Shown piece by piece: positions 1 through 5,744 of a stretch of DNA of 7,051 nt. The stretch comes from Actinomycetota bacterium (GTDB taxonomy: Bacteria > Actinomycetota > Actinomycetes > S36-B12): the NCBI GenBank assembly GCA_016870425.1, contig VGBQ01000137.1:1-7051 (forward strand). Reading direction: 5' to 3'. Numbering within the stretch: the stretch's first letter is position 1; the number at the start of each line of letters is the position of its first letter. Under the pieces are notes generated by a model that saw nothing but the letters and a program-made list of their open reading frames with translations, had not been told where the DNA came from and made no database searches. The position numbers were made by a program, and so were the translations under genes.

Positions 1-373
1 TGAGTCGCGCGTCGACCATCGTCGGCTGATCCCCACTGCGCTCGCGACCCAGCACGACGCTCGCCGACACGAGCACGTCGGGCTCGGCGCCGACGACCAC
101 GCGCCAGGCCGAGGTGCCTGATCCGATGCGCAGCGGTGCCTCACGCACGAGAGAAGGGCCCACCGGCACGGGCGCGAGCATGTCGACGCTCACCTCGCGC
201 ACGACACGGGCCGGCTCATCGCCTTCGTGCTCGAGGAGACGGTCCGCCTGCTCCGCTGCGCGCACGGCCATACCGACACCGAGGCCGCCCCAGGCACCGC
301 GTCCTTGCGCCCAGCCGGGAGGCACTTGCCACGCCCCATCGATGACCGTGGTGATGTCGCGGTACGCCGGCAC
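1..373 (-). CDS. Acyl-CoA thioesterase-like hotdog-fold protein (partial, 3' end outside window)
   Basis: Reading the minus strand from a GTG at 373-371 gives 124 open codons to the window edge, so the C-terminal part is missing. The N-terminal segment has the look of the TesB-like/4HBT_3 hotdog thioesterases: a Trp-rich lead-in (W15 and W21), a Gly-rich turn GRGAWGGLGVG at residues 24-34 that begins the long central helix (MAVRAAEQAD, 35-44), then the strand VREVSVDMLAPVPVGP (58-73) and a further strand pair with ASVVLG near 104-109. Members of this family hydrolyse acyl-CoA thioesters in the cytoplasm; the substrate here cannot be told. GTG 373 is the most upstream start in this frame; the frame stays open above it into antisense of sbcD but holds no ATG, GTG or TTG there. 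No Shine-Dalgarno precedes it, but a TACCCT -10-like element ends 7 nt upstream, which suits a leaderless start. It is divergent from sbcD. The family call rests on pattern recognition only. Confidence 0.72.
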   Translation of the reverse strand, partial: MPAYRDITTVIDGAWQVPPGWAQGRGAWGGLGVGMAVRAAEQADRLLEHEGDEPARVVREVSVDMLAPVPVGPSLVREAPLRIGSGTSAWRVVVGAEPDVLVSASVVLGRERSGDQPTMVDARL

Positions 374-380
374 GTCGTCG

Positions 381-386
381 AGGGTA
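381..386 (-). promoter_or_regulatory. Candidate -10 element (TACCCT) for the leaderless thioesterase gene
   Basis: On the minus strand TACCCT matches the actinobacterial TANNNT -10 pattern, and 7 nt separate it from the GTG at 373. That spacing would put the transcription start on or next to the start codon. No convincing -35 hexamer is visible at the expected distance, so the call depends on the hexamer and its spacing alone. Confidence 0.4.
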
Positions 387-409
387 GCCCCGGTGTCAGG
401 GCGGGCGGC

Positions 410-415
410 TAGCCT
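410..415 (+). promoter_or_regulatory. Candidate -10 element (TAGCCT) for the leaderless sbcD-sbcC operon
   Basis: TAGCCT fits TANNNT, and exactly 6 nt separate it from the sbcD ATG at 422, as expected if transcription starts at the A of the start codon. No purine-rich ribosome binding site lies in front of sbcD, which is consistent with leaderless translation. The element sits in an 8-bp perfect palindrome (GGCTAGCC, 407-414). No clear -35 hexamer is seen; its expected place falls beside the opposing -10 at 381-386. Confidence 0.45.
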
Positions 416-421
416 GCCCCG

Positions 422-1576
422 ATGCGCGTGCTTCACACCTCGGACTGGCACCTGGGCCGGTCCTTCCACGGGGTCGACATCCTCGACCATCAGCGGGCCT
501 TCGTCACCTGGCTCGCTGACCTCGTCGTGACCGAGGCGGTCGACCTCGTCGTGGTGTCGGGAGATGTCTACGACCGTGCGGTGCCATCGCTGGCAGCCGT
601 GTCCGTCTGGGAAGAAGCCGTCATCGACCTCACGCGCACCTGCCCCGTCCTCGTCACGTCCGGCAACCACGACTCCCCCACGCGCCTGGGCTTCGCCGGA
701 GCACTCCTGGCCAACGCCGGCCTGCACCTGCGCACGAGCCTCGCCGCGATGAGTGATCCCCTCCTGGTCACCGGCAAGGACGGAGTCGAACTCGCGGCCT
801 ACGGCCTGCCCTACCTCGAGCCGGATCTGCATCGCGAGTCGCTGGGCGCCGAGCGCTCCCACGCGGCAGTCCTTCACGCGGCCATGCAGCGCGTCCGCGA
901 CGACCTCGCCTCGCGTGAGGGTATCCGCTCACTCGTCGCCGCTCACGCCTTCATCACCGCGGGCGGTGACGCGATCGTCAGCGACTCGGAGCGCGACCTG
1001 CGCGTGGGTGGCATCGGCGACGCACCCGCAGCCGTGCTCAACGGGGTCGACTACGTCGCCCTCGGGCACCTCCACGGCGCACAGTCGGTCGTGGATCCCA
1101 CCGTGCGCTACAGCGGGTCGCCCCTTGCCTTCTCCTTCTCGGAGCAGGATCACGTGAAGTCGGTGACGATCGTTGACATCCCCGCGCAGGGCCCCATCGC
1201 CATCACCGTGATCCCCGTGCCGGTGCCGCGCCCGCTCATCACACTCACCGGCACCCTGGAGTCCATCCTGGACGATCCGGCCACGCAGGCGTACGCCGAT
1301 CACTGGGTGCGGGTGCGACTCACCGACGCGCGCCGGCCCGACGACCCCATGGGGCGGCTGCGCGCCGTGCTGCCCCACGCCGTAGAACTCACCTTCGAGC
1401 GCACCGACCCGGTCGGCGTCGCAGCCGTCGACTCTGACGGGGTGCCCACCAGTGATCCCCTGACCGTCGCCGAGGCATTCGTCGAGCACGTCACGTCTCT
1501 GCCACCGGACGACATCGAGCGAGGGCTCTTGCGCGAGGCGGTTGAGCGCGTTCGCATCGGAGGCGGGCCCGAGTGA
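422..1576 (+). CDS. sbcD: SbcD, nuclease subunit of the SbcCD (Mre11-Rad50 type) complex
   Basis: This 384-residue protein is the Mn-dependent metallophosphoesterase subunit of SbcCD, which with SbcC cleaves DNA hairpins and trims blocked or double-strand ends. The five phosphoesterase motifs are all present: SDWHLG (D8, H10), SGDVYDR (46-52, metal-bridging D48), SGNHD (80-84, N82 and H83), H175 in AAHAF, and GHLH (215-218, H216 and H218). These are the metal ligands and catalytic residues of the Mre11 fold, so the enzyme should be active. The region after about residue 270 corresponds to the capping and C-terminal domain that contacts SbcC. The length is typical of bacterial SbcD. The N-terminus MRVLHTSDWHLGR begins at the canonical position for the family, which supports ATG 422 despite the lack of a Shine-Dalgarno. 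The stop codon overlaps the sbcC start, so the two are one operon. Confidence 0.96.
   Translation: MRVLHTSDWHLGRSFHGVDILDHQRAFVTWLADLVVTEAVDLVVVSGDVYDRAVPSLAAVSVWEEAVIDLTRTCPVLVTSGNHDSPTRLGFAGALLANAGLHLRTSLAAMSDPLLVTGKDGVELAAYGLPYLEPDLHRESLGAERSHAAVLHAAMQRVRDDLASREGIRSLVAAHAFITAGGDAIVSDSERDLRVGGIGDAPAAVLNGVDYVALGHLHGAQSVVDPTVRYSGSPLAFSFSEQDHVKSVTIVDIPAQGPIAITVIPVPVPRPLITLTGTLESILDDPATQAYADHWVRVRLTDARRPDDPMGRLRAVLPHAVELTFERTDPVGVAAVDSDGVPTSDPLTVAEAFVEHVTSLPPDDIERGLLREAVERVRIGGGPE
1559..1563 (+). promoter_or_regulatory. Ribosome binding site of sbcC (decides the GTG start)
   Basis: GGAGG inside the last codons of sbcD lies 9 nt before GTG 1573. The nearest alternative starts, the ATG pair at 1585 and 1588, would be 21 nt or more away. 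The site therefore supports the GTG start and the overlapping, coupled arrangement with sbcD. Confidence 0.65.
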
Positions 1577-4239
1577 GACTGCACATGATGGAGCTCTGCG
1601 GCATCGGACCGTTCCGGCACTCGCAGACAATCGACTTCGACACCCTGACCGCATCCGGCCTCTTCCTCATCGAAGGCCCGACCGGCTCGGGCAAGACCAC
1701 GATCATTGATGCCATCGTCTTCGCCCTCTATGGCTCTCTGTCCGGCGCCGAGTCCGACACCGGGCGTCTGCGCAGCCACCTGTGCGGTCCGGATGAGCCA
1801 ACCGAGATCACCTTGACCTTCAGCATCGACGGGGTGCGCCACACGATCACGCGCAATCCGGCTTACGAGCGGCTCAAGGCGCGCGGAGCCGGCACCACCC
1901 CCGAGCGTGCCCGGCAGTCGCTGGTCGTCCACGACGACATCACGCCCCCGATGCGCGAGGCCAGGGAAATCGGCGTCTATCTCCAGCAGCGCCTCGGCCT
2001 CACCGTCGAACAGTTCCGCCGACTCGTGGTCCTCCCGCAGGGCGAGTTCGACTCGCTGCTGCGCGCGAAGCCGGCTGATCGCTACCGCACGCTGTCGAGC
2101 CTCATCGACGATCGTCTCCTTGAGCGTGTCCAAGACGACCTCAAACGCGCCGCTGACGATGCTGCCCAGGTCCGTGACGCCGCGTCGGCGCGCGTTGAGC
2201 AGCTGCTCGACATGGGGAGGCAGCGCGCGGCCGAGGTCCTCGACCCGGAGTCGATTGACGACGCCGACCCCGATGCCCTCGTCACCGTTCTCGAGGGAGC
2301 CGCAGCGGAGGCATCCGCACATCTGGCTGCACTCGCGCCGGCGCTCGATGCCGCGCGCCAGTCCGAGGCGGCTGCACGCCAGGGCCTGGCTGCTGCCGAG
2401 TCCGCACAGCAGGCACGCCAGGCGATTGCCCGCGCGAGTGCCGGCCTGGATCCCCGCGATGCAGTCCTCGACGACGCCGGGCTTCGGGCTCGTGCGTCTG
2501 AGCTCATCGCCCAGCGCACGCGACTGGAGCCGCTCGCCGCCTGGGAGTCCCTCGCCACCGACCGAGAGCGAGAAGGCCAACTCGTGCGCGCAGCTGCAGC
2601 GCGGGTCCAGGGCGCTCTCGACCAGGCGCGCACCGATGTCGAGCGCATCCCCGGGCAGCGTCGAACCCTGGCAGCGGAGGTCGCCCAGGCTCGCGGAGCG
2701 GCGGCCAGCCTCGCCACCCTCGATAGTGAGGTCGCCCGCTGGGAGGGCATCGCCGACCTGCTCGCGCAACGTGACGGCCTCGCCGCCTTGCTGGCGGCGG
2801 CCCGCACGGAGGAGGCCGTCGCGGCCGAGGCGCTTCAGCGCGCGCGCGACGCCACCCATGACGCACGCCGGGCGGCGGCCGACCTCCTGCGGCGGCAGCT
2901 CGACCAGCGAGCCGCCCACCTCGCCACCCTCCTCGTTGACGGCGAGGCATGTCCTGTCTGCGGAGCCGCAGAGCATCCCCATCCGGCCACCGCCGACACG
3001 GAGCCGCTCGTGAGTGACGAGGACGTCTCGATTGCTGACGCGGCAGTGCGCACGGCAGATGCTGGCGAGGCTGCCGCCGACAAGTCATATCGGGACGCAC
3101 AGCAAACCACCGTCACCATCGACAAGGACCTGGCCGCCGTCGCCGCTCAGGTCGGCGACACGACGTCCGCAGACCTCGCGGCATCCCTCGAGCAAGCACG
3201 CACAGCTGCCCGCGAGGCACGCGAGGCCGCCGAGGGCCTGGATGCTCTCGTGGAGCACGACTCCGCCCTCGCCCGCGCGCAGGAGGAGCTGGCCGCCTCG
3301 ATCGAGTCGCTCGTCGACCAGGCTGCCGCCGAGCGTGCCGCGGTCGAGGCCTTCGACGAGCGTGTCCGCACCGAGACCGCGCGCTACCTCGCCGAGCGCG
3401 GCGACGCTGAGACCGCGCACGCGGCGATCGAGCACATCGACAGCCAGCGGTCAGCCATCGAAGACCTGCTCCAGGCACGCTCACGAGCCGGGGATACCAG
3501 CGGCGGGCTCGATCCCGCCGCGGCGGCCCGCGTGGCCGCAGAGGCAGCCGAGGGGCTCACGCGCGACCACCTCGCCGCCCAGCAGCGGGCCATCCGTGTC
3601 GCCGAGGCGCTCACGGCGCTCTCGACGCTGCGTGCGGCGTGGCAGGAAGCCGTGCAACTAGCGGAGGCAACCGCGTCGAGGACGGCGGCGACCATCCAGC
3701 TCGGCGCCCTCGTCACGGCACGCAGCAACGCCAACATCCGCAAACTCACACTCCAGGCCTACGCGGTGCAGCGACGATTCCGCGCCGTCCTCGAAGCCGC
3801 ATCCGTCCATCTGGAGCGCATGAGCAGCGGCAAGTACTCCTTCGCCCTCGACGAGACTGCATCGGGCAACGCGCAAGCGGGACTGGGAATCGACATCGCC
3901 GATGCCTGGAGTGGCCAGACGCGCGATCCCGCCACCCTGTCGGGTGGCGAGACCTTCTACGCCTCCCTTGCCCTGGCACTCGGCCTGGCCGACGTCGTCC
4001 GGGAGGAGAGCGGCGGTGTCACGCTGGAGACACTCTTCGTCGATGAGGGATTCGGCTCCCTCGATGCCGACACCCTGAGCGTCGTCCTCGATCAGCTCGA
4101 CGCCCTCCGGGCACGCGGCAGGGCGGTGGGTGTCATCAGCCACGTCGCCGAGATGAAGGAGTGGGTCCACGACCGCATCGAGATCGTGCCCGGCCCCACT
4201 CCTGCTGCCGGGAGCTCCCTGCGGCAGTCCGGCGCGTAG
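1573..4239 (+). CDS. sbcC: SbcC, Rad50-like SMC-family ATPase of the SbcCD complex
   Basis: This 888-residue ATPase partners SbcD and uses ATP binding and hydrolysis to control its nuclease on DNA ends and hairpins. In order: an N-terminal ABC half with Walker A GPTGSGKT (35-42) and Q-loop LPQGEF (Q156); a first Ala/Arg/Glu-rich coiled-coil arm, roughly 185-455; a zinc-hook CPVC (C460, C463) that joins two SbcC molecules; a returning coiled-coil arm, roughly 490-705; and a C-terminal ABC half with signature LSGGE (789-793), Walker B LFVDEG (821-826, D824 and catalytic E825), D-loop SLD (829-831) and H-loop His857. Every ATPase motif is intact. At 888 residues it is shorter than E. coli SbcC (about 1,050), apparently through shorter arms. 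The GTG start overlaps the sbcD stop as GTGA, so translation is probably coupled. The residues after about 872 are a low-complexity tail. Confidence 0.96.
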   Translation: MRLHMMELCGIGPFRHSQTIDFDTLTASGLFLIEGPTGSGKTTIIDAIVFALYGSLSGAESDTGRLRSHLCGPDEPTEITLTFSIDGVRHTITRNPAYERLKARGAGTTPERARQSLVVHDDITPPMREAREIGVYLQQRLGLTVEQFRRLVVLPQGEFDSLLRAKPADRYRTLSSLIDDRLLERVQDDLKRAADDAAQVRDAASARVEQLLDMGRQRAAEVLDPESIDDADPDALVTVLEGAAAEASAHLAALAPALDAARQSEAAARQGLAAAESAQQARQAIARASAGLDPRDAVLDDAGLRARASELIAQRTRLEPLAAWESLATDREREGQLVRAAAARVQGALDQARTDVERIPGQRRTLAAEVAQARGAAASLATLDSEVARWEGIADLLAQRDGLAALLAAARTEEAVAAEALQRARDATHDARRAAADLLRRQLDQRAAHLATLLVDGEACPVCGAAEHPHPATADTEPLVSDEDVSIADAAVRTADAGEAAADKSYRDAQQTTVTIDKDLAAVAAQVGDTTSADLAASLEQARTAAREAREAAEGLDALVEHDSALARAQEELAASIESLVDQAAAERAAVEAFDERVRTETARYLAERGDAETAHAAIEHIDSQRSAIEDLLQARSRAGDTSGGLDPAAAARVAAEAAEGLTRDHLAAQQRAIRVAEALTALSTLRAAWQEAVQLAEATASRTAATIQLGALVTARSNANIRKLTLQAYAVQRRFRAVLEAASVHLERMSSGKYSFALDETASGNAQAGLGIDIADAWSGQTRDPATLSGGETFYASLALALGLADVVREESGGVTLETLFVDEGFGSLDADTLSVVLDQLDALRARGRAVGVISHVAEMKEWVHDRIEIVPGPTPAAGSSLRQSGA

Positions 4240-4279
4240 CAACCTCGCCAAACCCACCCGCCGGGCCTCTCCCTCGCCC

Positions 4280-4285
4280 TAGCGT
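4280..4285 (+). promoter_or_regulatory. Candidate -10 element (TAGCGT) for the sugar porter gene
   Basis: TAGCGT in the 71-bp gap after sbcC matches TANNNT and would place the transcription start near 4292, giving a leader of about 19 nt that contains the GGGAGG site. No clear -35 is seen. It suggests the transporter has its own promoter rather than relying only on readthrough from sbcDC, with no terminator visible between them. Confidence 0.35.
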
Positions 4286-4300
4286 GCTGCCATCACCTAT

Positions 4301-4306
4301 GGGAGG
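4301..4306 (+). promoter_or_regulatory. Ribosome binding site of the sugar porter gene (decides its start)
   Basis: GGGAGG ends 4 nt before ATG 4311, slightly close but a strong match. The in-frame upstream ATG at 4299 overlaps this site and has no ribosome binding site of its own, so ATG 4311 is preferred. Confidence 0.6.
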
Positions 4307-4310
4307 CGCC

Positions 4311-5744
4311 ATGGCACTGACCCCGCAGGCTCTGGGCAAGGACTACCGCACCGGCCGCGTCGTCGGACTCGCATCGACCGCTGCTCTGGGTGGCTTCCTC
4401 TTCGGCTACGACTCCGCAGTCATCAACGGAGCCACCGGCGCCATCAAGTCGCTCTTCGACCTGAGCGACATCGCCATCGGCTTCGTCGTGTCGATCGCGC
4501 TCATCGGCTCAGCCATCGGCGCCTGGTTTGCGGGATCCCTCGCCGACCGCTTCGGTCGTCGCCGCGTCATGCTGGTGGCTGCCGCGCTCTTCCTCGTCGC
4601 AGCCGTCGGTCAAGCCTTCCCCTTCGGCGTCTTCGACCTCATGCTCTGGAGATTCATCGGGGGCGCCGGCATCGGAGTCGCCAGCGTCATGGCGCCGATG
4701 TACATCGCCGAGATCGCACCGGCTCAGATCCGAGGCCGGATGGGGGCACTGCAGCAGTTCGCGATCGTCATCGGCATCTTCGCGACGGGCCTGGTCAACT
4801 ACCTCGTCCTGCGGGCCGCCGGGGGCAACGCCCGCAACACCTGGCTCCTCGGCCTCGAGGCATGGCAGTGGATGTTCCTCAGCATGATCATTCCGGCCGT
4901 CGTCTACGGCCTCCTCGTCCTGCGCATCCCGGAGTCGCCGCGCTACCTCGTCGCCATCGGCGAGCCGGCCAAGGCAGCCCAGGTCCTCGGCACGATCTAC
5001 ACCGTCGACGTCACGCCCATGGTCGACGACATCGAGGCGTCCCTGCGCGGTGACCACAAGCCGCGCTTCTCCGATATCCGGGGGCGCACGCTCGGGCTCA
5101 TGCCCATCGTGTGGATCGGCATCATGCTCAGCGCCTTCCAGCAATTCGTCGGAATCAATGCGGTGTTCTACTACTCCAACACCATCTGGGAGTCCGTGGG
5201 ATTCTCCGAGTCTCAGGCGTTCCAGACATCCGTCATCACCACGGGCATCAACGTCTTGTTCACCATCGTCGCCATCGCTCTTGTCGACCGAGTCGGACGC
5301 AAGCCCCTGCTGCTCATCGGCTCCGCGGGCATGGTGATCACCCTGGCGACGCTCACGTGGATCTTCGGCACGGCCCCCGTCAATGCCGACGGTCGGCCGG
5401 TGCTGACCGACGGGCCTGACGTCGTAGCCCTCATAGCCTTCAACGCCTACGTCGCCTTCTTCGCCGCGACATGGGGGCCCATCGTCTGGGTCCTCCTGGG
5501 AGAGATGTTCCCCAACCGCATCCGCGCGACGGCCCTTGCCGTCGCCGCGTCCGCGCAGTGGATTGCCAACTTCCTCGTGTCGACGAGCTTCCCCGAACTC
5601 GCGGGCATCTCCCTCGGCCTGGCCTACGGTATCTTCACGGTCTTCGCCGTGCTCTCGATCCCGTTCGTCATGAAGTACATCCGCGAGACAAAGGGGGTCT
5701 CGCTGGAGGACATGGGCGAACTCGAAGGCGCCCGAGCGGCCTAG
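4311..5744 (+). CDS. Sugar porter family MFS transporter (probable proton:pentose/hexose symporter)
   Basis: This 477-residue membrane protein should have 12 transmembrane helices and import a monosaccharide with protons. Sugar porter signatures are present in order: GGFLFGYDSAVING (27-40, TM1, with D34), DRFGRRR (79-85), YIAEIAPAQIRGR (131-143), PESPRYL (207-213), QQFVGINAVFYYS (277-289, TM7), DRVGRKP (326-332), GPIVWVLLGEMFP (389-401) and a C-terminal RETKGVSLEDM (458-468), a variant of the usual PETKG. By remembered alignment to E. coli XylE, the sugar-contacting residues are kept (Q149, Q277, Q278, N283, Y287, N314, W393, Q416, W417), and D34 matches the proton-coupling D27. Xylose, glucose or galactose are the plausible substrates; FYYSNTIW after TM7 also resembles actinobacterial glucose permeases. 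No regulator or sugar kinase is next to it. It ends in the same CTAG as the convergent aldehyde dehydrogenase. The family is certain, the substrate is not. Confidence 0.93.
   Translation: MALTPQALGKDYRTGRVVGLASTAALGGFLFGYDSAVINGATGAIKSLFDLSDIAIGFVVSIALIGSAIGAWFAGSLADRFGRRRVMLVAAALFLVAAVGQAFPFGVFDLMLWRFIGGAGIGVASVMAPMYIAEIAPAQIRGRMGALQQFAIVIGIFATGLVNYLVLRAAGGNARNTWLLGLEAWQWMFLSMIIPAVVYGLLVLRIPESPRYLVAIGEPAKAAQVLGTIYTVDVTPMVDDIEASLRGDHKPRFSDIRGRTLGLMPIVWIGIMLSAFQQFVGINAVFYYSNTIWESVGFSESQAFQTSVITTGINVLFTIVAIALVDRVGRKPLLLIGSAGMVITLATLTWIFGTAPVNADGRPVLTDGPDVVALIAFNAYVAFFAATWGPIVWVLLGEMFPNRIRATALAVAASAQWIANFLVSTSFPELAGISLGLAYGIFTVFAVLSIPFVMKYIRETKGVSLEDMGELEGARAA

Noticed and set aside
114..530. 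A 138-codon plus-strand frame at the left edge
   Set aside because: Its product is rich in Ser, Arg, Pro and Thr without a domain. The opposite strand gives a coherent thioesterase-like protein, and the frame runs into sbcD out of phase.
1300..2982. A 560-codon open frame on the minus strand opposite sbcD and sbcC
   Set aside because: It is antisense to two genes with complete family motifs, its product has no recognisable domain, and long antisense frames are expected in GC-rich coding DNA.
4204..4226. Inverted repeat CTGCCG...CGGCAG near the end of sbcC as a possible terminator
   Set aside because: The stem is only six pairs with an 11-nt loop, it lies before the sbcC stop codon, and no T-run follows.
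4161..4310. A 50-residue N-terminal extension of the transporter
   Set aside because: It would overlap the end of sbcC and adds a Pro/Arg-rich stretch not seen in sugar porters. The ribosome site at 4301-4306 points to ATG 4311.
4240..4310. Possible small gene or RNA between sbcC and the transporter
   Set aside because: The 71-bp gap holds only the candidate promoter and ribosome site; no separate reading frame or strong stem-loop is visible.
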